Origin: an uncultured Prevotellaceae bacterium
Lineage (GTDB): Bacteria; Bacteroidota; Bacteroidia; Bacteroidales; Bacteroidaceae
Reading direction: 5' to 3'
Assembly (NCBI GenBank): GCA_902776665.1
Contig: CACYQZ010000001.1
Span: forward strand, 1-64,000
DNA length: 64,000 nucleotides
Position numbers and translations under genes: made by a program. The notes beneath the pieces were generated by a model, which searched no databases, was not told the origin of the DNA, and saw only the letters and a list, made by a program, of their open reading frames with translations. Within the stretch, counting starts at the first letter, position 1. Every line of letters begins with the position of its first letter. Below are positions 8,927 to 18,763 of this stretch, in pieces.

Positions 8927-10069
8927 ATGCTTGAAAGAATACTGAAATTAGAGGAAATCAAGGAAGACAGCCTGTTTTTGTGGGGTTCTCGCCAAACAGG
9001 AAAGAGCACTTTGCTGAGAACTCTTTTCCCGAATGCGAAACTATACGACCTGCTGAAAACCGATGTGCGGATGGCATTCCAAATGCGCCCTGCACAGTTG
9101 CGCGAAGAATGTGAAATGCTCAGCGAGGGGACGATTGTCATCATTGACGAAGTTCAGAAAGTGCCTGCCCTGCTCGACGAGGTGCATTGGCTCATCGAAA
9201 ACAAGGGGCTGCGATTTATTCTCAGCGGTTCAAGTGCCCGAAAATTGAAACGCAGCGGGGCTAATTTGTTGGGGGGTAGAGCCTTGAAATGCACGCTGTT
9301 CCCTTTGGTGAGCGCAGAAATTCCTGATTTCAACCTTCAACGGGCATTGAACAACGGGATGCTTCCCCGTCATTACCTGACAGAAAATCCGACCAAACGC
9401 CTCAATGCGTATATCGGCGACTATCTGCAGCAGGAAATCATAGAGGAAGCCATCGTCAGAAAATTGGATTCGTTCACCCGTTTCCTTCAGGTAGCCGCAC
9501 TGAGCAATACCGAAATCGTGAATTTTACGAACATCGCCCAAGACTGCGGTGTTTCGGCCAAGACCATCAAGGAATATTTCACGATTTTAGAGGAAACGAT
9601 GCTCGGCTTTTTCCTGCCTGCCTATACAAAGGTCGTCAAACGACGCGTCATCCAGTCACCGAAATTCTACTATTTCGATGTCGCAATTGCCAATCACCTC
9701 TTAGGCCGCTTGCCGCTCCAACAAGGCACCGACATTTATGGCCACGCTTTGGAACACCTGATTATTCAAGAATTTCGTGCCTATCTCTCGTATAAGAACA
9801 TTGGAAAGCCGCTTCGTTTTTGGCACACGCAAGACAACAAATATGAAGTAGATGCAGTTGTTGGCGATGCGGAAATAGCCATCGAAATCAAGTCATCTGC
9901 GTCGGTCACGTCCTACGACACTCGCGGACTGAAAGCGTTCGGCGAAGAACATCCCGATGCCAAACTCGTCATCGTCTCCCGAGAGGAAAGGCCCCGAAAA
10001 CTCAACGGCATTGAAATCTGGCCTGCAAAACAGTTCCTCAAACAACTGTGGGCAGGGGAAATGGTGTAG
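8927..10069 (+). CDS. AAA-family ATPase with DUF4143 domain
   Basis: A 380-residue protein of the AAA_14/DUF4143 family, common in many copies in Bacteroidetes and of unknown cellular role. Walker A is GSRQTGKST (residues 20-28) and Walker B is TIVIIDEVQ; ILSGSSARKL is the sensor-like strand and GGRALKCTLFPL the following conserved motif. A winged-helix-like stretch in the middle (TNIAQDCGVSAKTIKEYFTIL) and a C-terminal EIKSSASVTS segment, reminiscent of a PD-(D/E)XK fold, follow the usual layout. It is monocistronic with its own promoter. Length is normal for the family (about 370-400). Confidence 0.85.
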   Translation: MLERILKLEEIKEDSLFLWGSRQTGKSTLLRTLFPNAKLYDLLKTDVRMAFQMRPAQLREECEMLSEGTIVIIDEVQKVPALLDEVHWLIENKGLRFILSGSSARKLKRSGANLLGGRALKCTLFPLVSAEIPDFNLQRALNNGMLPRHYLTENPTKRLNAYIGDYLQQEIIEEAIVRKLDSFTRFLQVAALSNTEIVNFTNIAQDCGVSAKTIKEYFTILEETMLGFFLPAYTKVVKRRVIQSPKFYYFDVAIANHLLGRLPLQQGTDIYGHALEHLIIQEFRAYLSYKNIGKPLRFWHTQDNKYEVDAVVGDAEIAIEIKSSASVTSYDTRGLKAFGEEHPDAKLVIVSREERPRKLNGIEIWPAKQFLKQLWAGEMV

Positions 10070-10079
10070 ATAAAAAACA

Positions 10080-10312
10080 GGGACTCTTTCGCACGGTGGC
10101 GAAAGAGTCCCCTAACCCCGAAGGGGTGCAAGAATACAGGCAGGGGTGAGCGAAGCGAAACCCCTGTAACGACGGAAAAACCATTAAAAGCCCTGAAAGG
10201 GCGACAGAAACATCGTTGCGCGTCTGTCACCCCTTCAGGGTTCATCTTATATGGGTGTCGTGCTCACAGGGGCTTCACCCCTGCCTGTGGTCTTGTCGTC
10301 CCTTCGGGACTA
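10080..10312. repeat. REP-like composite inverted-repeat element
   Basis: A gene-free stretch made of nested inverted repeats. A perfect 13-bp hairpin (GGGACTCTTTCGC / GCGAAAGAGTCCC) spans 10080-10111 and could act as terminator for the ATPase gene. ACAGGCAGGGGTGA at 10136-10149 is mirrored by TCACCCCTGCCTGT at 10275-10288. CCCTGAAAGGGCGACAGA near 10190 faces CTGTCACCCCTTCAGGG near 10228. This looks like a dispersed intergenic repeat rather than coding sequence, although it stays open in one frame. Confidence 0.75.
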
Positions 10313-13300
10313 TTATTTTACAATCATCTTTTTTCCATTCTTGATAACGATTCCCTTGTAGTTTTTCCCGACGCGCTGACCGCTGAGGTTATACATTGGA
10401 GCATTTTCGCTATTGCTGCTATTGCTGTCGCCAACAGTTACGCCCTCAATACCGTCGATTTCAATTTCCACAATGTTTTTAAAGTATTTCCAACCGTCGG
10501 TCGATTTGTATTTATCCGATGTTCCGATGGGAACATAAAGGGTTGCATTAGAACGAGTATAATTAGAAATAAAAAAGACCCAAGGATCAATCACAAATGG
10601 ATTTTCGATACAAGAGGTCACGCTCGTCATGCCAGAGCAACCAAAGAATGCCCGTGTGCCGATACTTGTTACGGAATTAGGGATGGTAATGCTCGTCAGG
10701 CCTTCGCAACCAGAGAACGCCTTCTCGCCGATGCTCGTCACGGAGTCCCCAATCGTTACGCTTGTCAGCCCCTGGCAACCAGAGAACGCAGCGTAGCCAA
10801 TGTTTGTTACGGAATTCGGGATGGTAATGCTCGTTAGGCCGGAGCAATTCTCGAACGCATAAATGCCGATGCTCGTCACGGAGTTCGGGATGGTGATGCT
10901 CGTCAGGCCAGAGCAATACCCGAACGCAGAGTCTGCAATACCTAAAGTTCCCTCTTGTAAAATAAGATTAGTGTTCGCAGGCATAGTGCCTTTGTAACCG
11001 CATACCCATTTGTCCACATAAAAAACTCCGTCTGCACTGTTATTATATATACCAGTTCTTTGGAACGCCCCAAAGCCGATGCTCGTCACGGAGTTCGGAA
11101 TCGTCACGCTCCTCAAACCATAGCAACCCTCGAACGCCTTCGCGCCGATGCTCGTCACAGAGTTAGGAATCGTTACGCTCGTCAGACCTCGGCAATTAAA
11201 GAACACCTCACGGCCGATGCTCGTCAAAGAGTTCGGGATGGTTACGCTCGTCAGACCTTGGCAATACGAGAAAGCATTGTTGCCGATGCTCGTCACGGAA
11301 TTCGGGATGTTTATGCTTGTTAGGCCATAGCAATACGAGAAAGCACCTTCGCCGATGCTTGTAACGGAGTTCGGAATCGTCACGCTCGTCAGACCAGTGC
11401 AGACATAGAACGCATAGCCGCCGATTTTCGTCACGGAGTTGGGAATAATTGTTTTTTTGCATCCTATTATCAAGGTATTTGATGCGGTTTCAATAATGGC
11501 ATTACAATTATCGCGCGAGTCATATTTGTTATTTCCAAATGCTACAGAAATACTCGTCAGGCCTTCGCAACCAGAGAACACTCTCTCGCCGATGCTCGTC
11601 ACGGAGTCCCCAATCGTTACGCTTGTCAGCCCCCGGCAACCAGAGAACGCATCGTAGCCAATGTTTGTTACGGAATTCGGGATGGTAATGCTCGTTAAAC
11701 CAGAGCAATTAAGAAACGCCCCATTGTTGATGCTCGTCACGCCATCGGGAATGACTAAATCTGTAATCTCCGTGTTTTCATCGCTATATAAATGTTGGGC
11801 GTATTCAAGGGGATTGCTAGCAGATCCAAAATCTATTCCACACCAAGCGGCAATATCTTTGACGATAACTTTTTGAAGGCCAGAGCATCCCAAAAACGCA
11901 AAGTGGCCGATGCTCGTCACGGAGTTCGAAATCGTCACACTTGTCAGGCCAGAGCATTTACAGAACGCTGATTGGCCGATAGTCGTTACGGAATTCGGAA
12001 TGGATACGCTTGTTAGGCTAGTACAGCCCTCGAACGCCCCCACGCCGATGCTCGTCACGAAGTTTGGGATGGTAACTGATGTAATGGAAGTGTTATTTTC
12101 AAAAGAAGAGTTAAATATTTTCGTAACAGGGAGTTTCGTTCCGTTACTTGATGTTACTTGTGCAGGTATTTCTAAATGGCCTTTTACATCACCTCCTTTC
12201 ATTAAATAAGCCTCGTCACCCAATTGTTCATAAATGTTGCCGTAATGATCAACTATGTCTTCTCCCTTCGGTGCTATATTAATTGTCGCAGACCATGATG
12301 AATATCCAGCAACAGCGTTCAATTTATAATAGCTATTGGCCGAACCGCCCCATCCTAAGTTAAAATGAAAAAAACCGTCGGTTCGATAGCCGTCGCAAAT
12401 ATATGCGTGGTTGTCGTTATTAGATGATCCAGACATTTCCACAGGTCTTTTATGTAAGAGTTCTTTATAAATTGTATTTTCAAAATCACTGCGTATGAAG
12501 CTAATGGCATCGGAATAATTGAAATACCTTTTTAAAGGACTAATGATACTACCCGCCCCACTTCCCGAAGAACTATAATCCATATTCAGAGCCACGCCAC
12601 AATGATACATCAAAGTGGCAACGGCATTTTCCGGGTCGTCGTATCCGTTTTTATATTCATCTTTCATCAAATCCCAGCGATAGGTGGTTTCTTCGAAATT
12701 GGCCGTCAGTGTTCCCTCAACGTTATCAGTCTGGTAAGAATAGCTTCCCACGCCGCGCTCAGGCCATTTCCAATAATACATAATTTGCGCCATTGCCGTT
12801 GCCACGCAACCCGTAGCACATCTTTCCCCCGTATATTTGTCTATCGGACAGAGGTTGTTGAAAGGCGCACGTTGATGCCACGCACAGGTAAGAAGCGGTT
12901 CGATGTTCTGCCACGATTCGTTTTCTGTTTTTTCCGTGTGGCGTGGAAGATTTTGCTTTCTGGCTTCGGCAATCTGCTTGCCATATTCCTCAAGGATGAA
13001 TTTTAGGCAGCAGGGCAAACTGTCTTCGCGGAATGTTCCGATTTCGTTATAACCCAAGATGGGGTATGCACGCTCGTCGGCGGAGGCGATGACGAAACCG
13101 CCCTGTTTGGGCTGCTCGAAAACATAGAGCGCAGGGCTTTCGTGCAGTTGGTCTTCCTGCGTATAGACCAGTTGCAGGCTTTCCGCTTTCGGCGGTGCCT
13201 TCATCATTCCCTTTCGGTTTTTCGCCGGCAGTTTCGCCGCGTGCTCGTTAATAAACTTGGCTGCCGTCTGTCGTGCAGCCTCAACACTGATTTCCTGTGC

Positions 13301-13375
13301 CCCGACATGGGTGGAAACCGCAAACAACAGCAGAAATGCCATTGTCGATTTGAAAAATGATTTTTTACTCATCAT
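10313..13375 (-). CDS. Secreted C10 cysteine protease with BspA-type leucine-rich repeats
   Basis: A 1020-residue secreted protein. A signal peptide (residues 1-27, STHVGAQ cleavage region) is followed by an inhibitor-like propeptide and a C10 (streptopain/interpain) catalytic domain. Likely catalytic residues are Cys190 in CATGCVATAMAQ and His323 in NDNHAYICDGY, with Trp342 in NLGWGG. About 17 BspA-type LRR_5 units of 23 residues follow (consensus SVTSIGxxAFxGCxGLTSVTIPN). The C-terminus (YNLSGQRVGKNYKGIVIKNG) is the tail seen on many secreted Prevotella proteins. The repeats probably bind host or dietary targets and place the protease; that is inference. One three-unit block is duplicated almost exactly. 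Confidence 0.92.
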   Translation of the reverse strand: MMSKKSFFKSTMAFLLLFAVSTHVGAQEISVEAARQTAAKFINEHAAKLPAKNRKGMMKAPPKAESLQLVYTQEDQLHESPALYVFEQPKQGGFVIASADERAYPILGYNEIGTFREDSLPCCLKFILEEYGKQIAEARKQNLPRHTEKTENESWQNIEPLLTCAWHQRAPFNNLCPIDKYTGERCATGCVATAMAQIMYYWKWPERGVGSYSYQTDNVEGTLTANFEETTYRWDLMKDEYKNGYDDPENAVATLMYHCGVALNMDYSSSGSGAGSIISPLKRYFNYSDAISFIRSDFENTIYKELLHKRPVEMSGSSNNDNHAYICDGYRTDGFFHFNLGWGGSANSYYKLNAVAGYSSWSATINIAPKGEDIVDHYGNIYEQLGDEAYLMKGGDVKGHLEIPAQVTSSNGTKLPVTKIFNSSFENNTSITSVTIPNFVTSIGVGAFEGCTSLTSVSIPNSVTTIGQSAFCKCSGLTSVTISNSVTSIGHFAFLGCSGLQKVIVKDIAAWCGIDFGSASNPLEYAQHLYSDENTEITDLVIPDGVTSINNGAFLNCSGLTSITIPNSVTNIGYDAFSGCRGLTSVTIGDSVTSIGERVFSGCEGLTSISVAFGNNKYDSRDNCNAIIETASNTLIIGCKKTIIPNSVTKIGGYAFYVCTGLTSVTIPNSVTSIGEGAFSYCYGLTSINIPNSVTSIGNNAFSYCQGLTSVTIPNSLTSIGREVFFNCRGLTSVTIPNSVTSIGAKAFEGCYGLRSVTIPNSVTSIGFGAFQRTGIYNNSADGVFYVDKWVCGYKGTMPANTNLILQEGTLGIADSAFGYCSGLTSITIPNSVTSIGIYAFENCSGLTSITIPNSVTNIGYAAFSGCQGLTSVTIGDSVTSIGEKAFSGCEGLTSITIPNSVTSIGTRAFFGCSGMTSVTSCIENPFVIDPWVFFISNYTRSNATLYVPIGTSDKYKSTDGWKYFKNIVEIEIDGIEGVTVGDSNSSNSENAPMYNLSGQRVGKNYKGIVIKNGKKMIVK

Positions 13376-13788
13376 CGTTGTTTTGGTTATTGATTGTTGT
13401 TATCGTTGTTTGTTCCATACCTCGAAAAAGCATAAAAAGAAAACGTGGACTCAATTACTTCGTCTACGTATTTCGAGGCATTGGGGATAACCATTGTAAC
13501 CATATTCGAGTAAAAGCCCACGCCATCGGCGTGAGCATTGGCCTGTTACTCTTGGTTACTCTCTTTAATTCCCCAATTATCGAAATACCAGAATACAAAG
13601 CTAACGCTTCTTGTCTATATGTCTTTTTTCAGTTTTATGTCATAGGCCAATGATTTTTGATGGTTGATGGTTGAATGTTGAATTATTTTGTAAAAATTAA
13701 AATCAGTTAGAATAAATCGGAATGAGTTCCTGTACCTGTAAAAAGTAGCTGCGGAACGTCTTTGTCATCTGTACTTTATACATATCGT
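13376..13788. other. Intergenic stretch upstream of the C10 protease
   Basis: No convincing gene. It holds a small hairpin (CACGCC-ATC-GGCGTG, 13519-13533), a minus-strand TAGCTTTG box at 13596-13603 without a good minus-33 element, and a wide 8-bp inverted repeat (CATTGGCC 13536-13543, GGCCAATG 13645-13652). A 26-codon minus-strand frame (13783 to 13703, beginning MYKVQMTKTF) starts 5 bp after the small gene at 13789-13992. It could be a truncated toxin remnant, but is too short to name. Confidence 0.4.
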
Positions 13789-13992
13789 TCAGATGCCTAA
13801 AGATTTGAACATTTCTTCTGACGAAGCGAACGACTCGACGCGTCCAGCGAGTTTGTCTTCCCGTGAACGCGCAAGGCTTCCTTTGGCTTGCGGGGAAATC
13901 TTTTTAACAAGCACTCCTAAAGCCTGCAGATAAGCCATTAAAGCTTTCCCGCTTGTCGTGCGCTCGTTCAGTGTAATCGCGTAAGTTGCCAT
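13789..13992 (-). CDS. Small antitoxin-like protein
   Basis: A 67-residue protein beginning MATYAITLNERTTSGKALM. Strand-then-helix N-termini of this kind are common in Bacteroidetes type II antitoxins, but no named family is certain. The ATG at 13992 is chosen because a consensus promoter ends just upstream at 14024; longer in-frame starts would lie within the promoter. No intact toxin follows: only a 26-codon frame begins 5 bp downstream, so this may be an orphan antitoxin. Confidence 0.6.
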   Translation of the reverse strand: MATYAITLNERTTSGKALMAYLQALGVLVKKISPQAKGSLARSREDKLAGRVESFASSEEMFKSLGI

Positions 13993-14023
13993 AGTCTTCG
14001 TTATTTTTTGATTGTTTCGTTTG

Positions 14024-14054
14024 CAAAGATACGAATATTTTTTGAAAAAACAAA
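14024..14054 (-). promoter_or_regulatory. Promoter of the antitoxin-like gene
   Basis: On the minus strand, TTTG (14054-14051), a 19-bp spacer and TATCTTTG (14031-14024) form a consensus promoter. It is back-to-back with the tamB promoter. Confidence 0.8.
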
Positions 14055-14068
14055 AAATCCCATTAATT

Positions 14069-14100
14069 TTTGGTTTTTCGTTCACTTAATAGTATCTTTG
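14069..14100 (+). promoter_or_regulatory. Promoter of tamB
   Basis: TTTG at 14069-14072, 20 bp, then TATCTTTG at 14093-14100. Transcription should begin near 14107, which places the tamB start codon at or after 14110 and leaves almost no leader. Confidence 0.8.
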
Positions 14101-14109
14101 CAGACGATT

Positions 14110-17100
14110 TTGAAAAAAGTGAGGAAAATCTCCAACATCGCGCTGTGGACGGTCATCGGACTGCTCATCGCGGTGGTTGTACTGTTGCGTGTGCCGACGG
14201 TACAGCACTTTATTGGCTCGAAAACGGCGGACGCGCTGTCGGAAAAACTGGGCACGGAAGTGAGCGTGGGGCGCGTGGATTTGGGCTTTTTGAACCGAAT
14301 CACCATCGACGATGTGAACATTCGCGACCAACAGGGCGAACCACTGCTGAAAGCGTCGCGCCTGTCGGCGAAAATCGACTATTTGGCACTGCTGAAAGGG
14401 AAAATCGTGGTGACATCGGCGCAGTTGTTCGGCATGAACGCGAACCTCTACCAACAAACGGCGGACGCGCCGCACAATTTCCAGTTCGCCCTCGACTCGC
14501 TGGCCTCGAAAGAGCCGTCGGACGACTCACCGCTCGACCTTTGCATCCACTCGCTCATCGTTCGGCGCGGTAGCGTGGCGTATCACAAACGCTACGTGGC
14601 ACCGGTTTCGGGTGAATTTTCACCCGCCCACATCGAGGTGAGCGACATCAGTGCACACGCGATTCTGAACGCGCTCAAAGACGACTCGCTGAACGTGAAC
14701 CTAAAGAAACTGACGTTCAACGAAAAATCGGGCTTGCGTGTCAAGAATTTAAGCTTCAAAACCAGTGCTAACCGCGAGGCGGCGCAACTCAGCGATTTCG
14801 CCTTGACAACGGCGGAAAGTGACGTGAAAATCAGCGAACTGAATGCCACCTATCAGCATCGGAACGACACGCTCGACCTCGCTTCCCTTCAATTTAATGG
14901 AAAACTCGAACCGTCGCGCATAACCCTCTGGGAATTAGCACCTTTTACGCGTTTCGGACACGATGTTAAAACACCATTTCTCGTAACTTCTTCGTTCAGT
15001 GGAACGGCCTCGTCGGTCAAGGTGAACAGCCTCGACATTCGTTCTTCTGACAACCAATTTTTGTTCTCGGGAAACGGCTCTTTTTCGTCGAAATCGGGGC
15101 AGACGCAATGGCTTGCCGACGTCCATCGTTTGAACGCCAGCGAGCAGAGTGTCAAGGCACTCACGAAAGGCATCGAACTGCCCGAGGAAGTGCATCGATT
15201 AGGAAACATTTCGTTTGAGGGAAAGGCTGGCGGAACGGCGCAAAACCTCACGGCGACAGGCTCGCTGCAGACCGACGCAGGCAACGCGAAGTTGAATTTC
15301 GTGAAAAACGGACGGAATTTCAATGGAAATCTGGAAAGCGACGGATTGAACCTGCAGCGCATCCTCGACAACGACGAACTCGGCGAACTGGCGACCCACA
15401 TCGCCGTCGATGGGCAACTTCCGACGGGAACTTCGCCCCTCGCGCTCAAGGCGAAAGGCACGGTTTCGCGCTTCGATTTCAAGAATTATTCGTACAAAAA
15501 CATCGAACTCGATGGCCATTTCCAAAACGGCATTTTCGATGGAAAAATCGATGTCGATGACCCCAACGCACAACTTTCTGCCGTGGGAAAAATCGCGACG
15601 AAGAATTTCGTGGCCGACCTCAATGCCAAAGTCCGCCAACTCAAGCCGTCGGCACTCCATCTGAGCGACGATTGGGGCGACGCAAACTTCCAGTTCGACC
15701 TGTCGGCCAACATCGCCGGAAAACAACTTAACAACGCTGTCGGCCAGGTCAATGTCGAGAATTTTGAGATGGTGTCGAGCGACCGCCATTTTGCTTTCGA
15801 CAGACTGAATCTGAGTGCCACGAACACCCACGACGGCCACAATTTGAGCCTCGAGAGCGATTTTGCCGATGTCAAGGTCGAAGGACAATACGACTACCAG
15901 ACGCTCGCCCAAAGTTTTACGAACCTTGTGAGCAGCAAACTGCCGACCTTGCCCGGACTGCCGAAATATAGCCCGTCGGCCCGCAACAATTTCCGCATCA
16001 GCGCAAACATCACCGACAGCGAATGGCTCGACGACCTCTTCGGAATCCCGCTCACACTGCGCCAACCGATGCGCGTGGAGGGAATCATCGACGACCGCAA
16101 CCACCAGCTCGACCTCGAAGCCCGTCTGCCCCACTTCATCTACAACGACAGCGAGTATCGCGACGCCACGCTCAACATCACTACTCCCGACGACACACTG
16201 CGCACACACGCCGCCATCAGCCGCATTTCCGACAGCGGAAAGCAGTTGCGCCTGACGCTCGAAGCCGACGCCGCCGACAACCACCTCGTCACCGCGCTCC
16301 ACTTCGAAAACGACGCCCTTCACACGATGAAAGGCGTGCTCAACGCCGACGCGCAATTCTTCCGAACAGCCGAGGGTAAAGATGCCGCACACGTCGATAT
16401 CCACTCGTCGGACATCACGATTGGCAACACGGTGTGGACAGTCGAGCCGGGCACGATTGTCTATAGCAAAAACGACCTCACCATCGACCATTTGGCCATT
16501 TCCAACGACCGCCAGCACCTCATCATCGACGGTCGGGGCAGTGAAAATACTGCCGATTCGCTCATCGCCGAGTTGCAAGACATCGATGTGGAGTACATTC
16601 TCGACCTGGTCGATTTCGATGCCGTGAAATTCAGCGGAAAGGCAACAGGAAAAGCCTTTGTCACCCATCTTTTCGGAACACCCGAGGCCGCCGCGAAACT
16701 CGACGTGGCTGAATTCCGCTTTGAAGACGGACGAATGGGAACGCTCAGCGCAACCGCCCGACTCAACAACGAGGCGAAGCAAATCGACATCAATGCCATC
16801 GCCAACGACACGATTGCCCCACAAGCGCAAAACGTCCTGCAAATGGGATTGTTCCCCGTGAATACGCTCGTCAACGGCTATGTTTCGCCACAGCGCAACG
16901 AACTCGAACTTTTCATCAGGCCGAACAAGGCTCGTGGCGAATTTCTCGAGAGTTTTTGCGGTAGTTTTATGCGCGATGTCGATTTACAAGTGTCTGGAAA
17001 TCTGCGACTTTACGGTGCGCTCGACGACCTCAACCTCACGGGTGGAGTTGTCGCCAGCGGGTCGGTTGGAATCAAGTCGCTCAACACGACCTATACCCTG

Positions 17101-18624
17101 CGAAACGCTGCCGTTTCGCTCATTCCCGACGAAATTTTGTTCCAAAACGACACGATTTTCGACGCACACGGCCACATTGGCATCGTCAATGGTGCGCTCC
17201 ACCACAAAAGTCTGACAAATCTGAGTTACGACTTCGACATCGAGGCGCAGGAATTGCTTGCCTACGACTTCCGCGATTTTGGCAGCGACACCTTCTGCGG
17301 AACGGTCTATGGAACGGGCAACTGCACGATTCGCGGACGCGATGGCGAGGTGGTCATCGATGTCGATGTGACGCCCGACGAAGGCTCGGAAATCCGCTAC
17401 AATGCCTCGTCGCCCGATGCAATTAGTTCGGGAGAATTTGTCACGTGGAGAGAACGTTCGGAAGTCCAACTTCAGAACCTCATCACCCAACACCCAACAC
17501 CCAACACCCAAGAAGAAGTGCCCGAACAAAGCACCGACATTCGCCTGAATTTCCTCATCAACGCGAATCCGAGGGCCACGCTGAAAGTGATTATGGACGC
17601 GGCGACGGGCGACTACATCGCGCTCAACGGCGACGGCGTGATTCGTGCCACCTACTACAACAAGGGCTCTTTCGATATGTTCGGCAACTACAACGTCGAT
17701 CACGGCATCTACAAACTCACCATCCAGAACGTCATCAAGAAAGATTTTCAGTTCACGCAGGGCGGCAGCATCGTATTCGGTGGCGACCCCTACAATGCCG
17801 CTCTCAACCTGCAAGCCCTCTACACCGTTGTCGGCGTGCCACTGTCCGACCTGCAACTCGGCAAGTCGTTCACCTCGAACAACATCCGCGTGAATTGTCT
17901 GATGAACATCACGGGCACGCCCAACCAACCTCGTGTCGATTTCGCCCTCGATATGCCGACCGTCGGAACCGATGCGAAGCAGATGATTTTCAACGTCATC
18001 AATTCCGAGGAGGAAATGAACCAGCAAGTGCTCTACCTGCTCGCCGTCGGACGCTTCTACAACCAAGGCACCAACAATGCCTCGACCGACGGAACCGAAC
18101 AGCAGAGCCAGACCTCGCTCGCGATGCAGAGTCTGCTCAGTGGCACCATTTCGCAGCAACTCAACAACGTGCTTTCGAGCCTCGTCAAGAACCGAAATTG
18201 GAATTTCGGAGCCAACATTTCGACGGGCGACCAAGGCTTTTATAATGCTGAGTACGAGGGACTTCTCTCGGGTCGATTGCTCAACAACCGCCTGCTCATC
18301 AACGGCGAGTTCGGCTACCGCGACAATCCCAACGCCACCACCTCGTTCATCGGCGATTTCGACCTTCAGTACCTGCTCCGTCCGAGTGGAAACCTCGCCA
18401 TCAAGGTCTATAACCAGACCAACGACCGCTATTTCACCCGAAATTCGCTCAACACGCAAGGCGTCGGCATCATCTGGCGAAAGGATTTCAGCGGCCTGCG
18501 CGACCTTTTCGGCCTTCCTGCCAAGAAAGAAAAGCCCGTCGAGGAAGAAAAATCGCCTTCCGAACCCGAAAACGAACCCAACGACACCACAAACGTCCAT
18601 CCAATCGACATTTTGGAGCCGTAA
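14110..18624 (+). CDS. tamB: Translocation/assembly module protein TamB (DUF490)
   Basis: About 1504 residues. One N-terminal membrane helix (ISNIALWTVIGLLIAVVVLL) precedes a long AsmA/TamB-type beta-rich repeat region and the C-terminal DUF490 domain (for example GNYNVDHGIYKLTIQNVIKKDFQFTQ, split here by context). TamB spans the periplasm and helps transport lipids or assemble outer-membrane proteins. The open frame extends back to 14008, but that crosses the promoter. TTG at 14110 (MKKVRKISN) or GTG at 14119 is the likely start. Four tandem CACCCAA heptamers at 17484-17511 lie inside the gene, encoding the segment TQHPTPNTQ before the DUF490 end. The tail (from about residue 1470) is charged and low-complexity. 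Confidence 0.9.
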   Translation: MKKVRKISNIALWTVIGLLIAVVVLLRVPTVQHFIGSKTADALSEKLGTEVSVGRVDLGFLNRITIDDVNIRDQQGEPLLKASRLSAKIDYLALLKGKIVVTSAQLFGMNANLYQQTADAPHNFQFALDSLASKEPSDDSPLDLCIHSLIVRRGSVAYHKRYVAPVSGEFSPAHIEVSDISAHAILNALKDDSLNVNLKKLTFNEKSGLRVKNLSFKTSANREAAQLSDFALTTAESDVKISELNATYQHRNDTLDLASLQFNGKLEPSRITLWELAPFTRFGHDVKTPFLVTSSFSGTASSVKVNSLDIRSSDNQFLFSGNGSFSSKSGQTQWLADVHRLNASEQSVKALTKGIELPEEVHRLGNISFEGKAGGTAQNLTATGSLQTDAGNAKLNFVKNGRNFNGNLESDGLNLQRILDNDELGELATHIAVDGQLPTGTSPLALKAKGTVSRFDFKNYSYKNIELDGHFQNGIFDGKIDVDDPNAQLSAVGKIATKNFVADLNAKVRQLKPSALHLSDDWGDANFQFDLSANIAGKQLNNAVGQVNVENFEMVSSDRHFAFDRLNLSATNTHDGHNLSLESDFADVKVEGQYDYQTLAQSFTNLVSSKLPTLPGLPKYSPSARNNFRISANITDSEWLDDLFGIPLTLRQPMRVEGIIDDRNHQLDLEARLPHFIYNDSEYRDATLNITTPDDTLRTHAAISRISDSGKQLRLTLEADAADNHLVTALHFENDALHTMKGVLNADAQFFRTAEGKDAAHVDIHSSDITIGNTVWTVEPGTIVYSKNDLTIDHLAISNDRQHLIIDGRGSENTADSLIAELQDIDVEYILDLVDFDAVKFSGKATGKAFVTHLFGTPEAAAKLDVAEFRFEDGRMGTLSATARLNNEAKQIDINAIANDTIAPQAQNVLQMGLFPVNTLVNGYVSPQRNELELFIRPNKARGEFLESFCGSFMRDVDLQVSGNLRLYGALDDLNLTGGVVASGSVGIKSLNTTYTLRNAAVSLIPDEILFQNDTIFDAHGHIGIVNGALHHKSLTNLSYDFDIEAQELLAYDFRDFGSDTFCGTVYGTGNCTIRGRDGEVVIDVDVTPDEGSEIRYNASSPDAISSGEFVTWRERSEVQLQNLITQHPTPNTQEEVPEQSTDIRLNFLINANPRATLKVIMDAATGDYIALNGDGVIRATYYNKGSFDMFGNYNVDHGIYKLTIQNVIKKDFQFTQGGSIVFGGDPYNAALNLQALYTVVGVPLSDLQLGKSFTSNNIRVNCLMNITGTPNQPRVDFALDMPTVGTDAKQMIFNVINSEEEMNQQVLYLLAVGRFYNQGTNNASTDGTEQQSQTSLAMQSLLSGTISQQLNNVLSSLVKNRNWNFGANISTGDQGFYNAEYEGLLSGRLLNNRLLINGEFGYRDNPNATTSFIGDFDLQYLLRPSGNLAIKVYNQTNDRYFTRNSLNTQGVGIIWRKDFSGLRDLFGLPAKKEKPVEEEKSPSEPENEPNDTTNVHPIDILEP
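17484..17511. repeat. 7-bp x4 tandem repeat inside tamB
   Basis: CACCCAA is repeated four times without a mismatch. The unit is not a multiple of three, so loss or gain of one unit would shift the tamB frame ahead of the DUF490 domain. Confidence 0.9.
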
Positions 18625-18691
18625 ATCTTAAATTTTATTAAATCGGCCATTTCCACACCTTAATTATAATATTATGTGGAAAAATTTTCGT

Positions 18692-18699
18692 AATTTTGC
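18692..18699 (+). promoter_or_regulatory. Minus-7 box of rpsA
   Basis: TAATTTTG fits TAnnTTTG and is followed by GCAGCCG as at rho. It precedes an AT-rich leader of about 60 nt. The minus-33 element is not clear. Confidence 0.65.
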
Positions 18700-18763
18700 A
18701 GCCGTTTTCAATAAACATAAAGTCTAACTTTATCAATTACAAACTTTTTATTTAATTAAATTT

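Noticed and set aside
9913..10245. Minus-strand frame of 110 codons over the REP-like element
   Set aside because: The sequence is made of inverted repeats; peptides of this type are known spurious products of such elements.
14008..14109. Upstream extension of tamB
   Set aside because: The extra 34 codons cross both divergent promoters and would not be transcribed.
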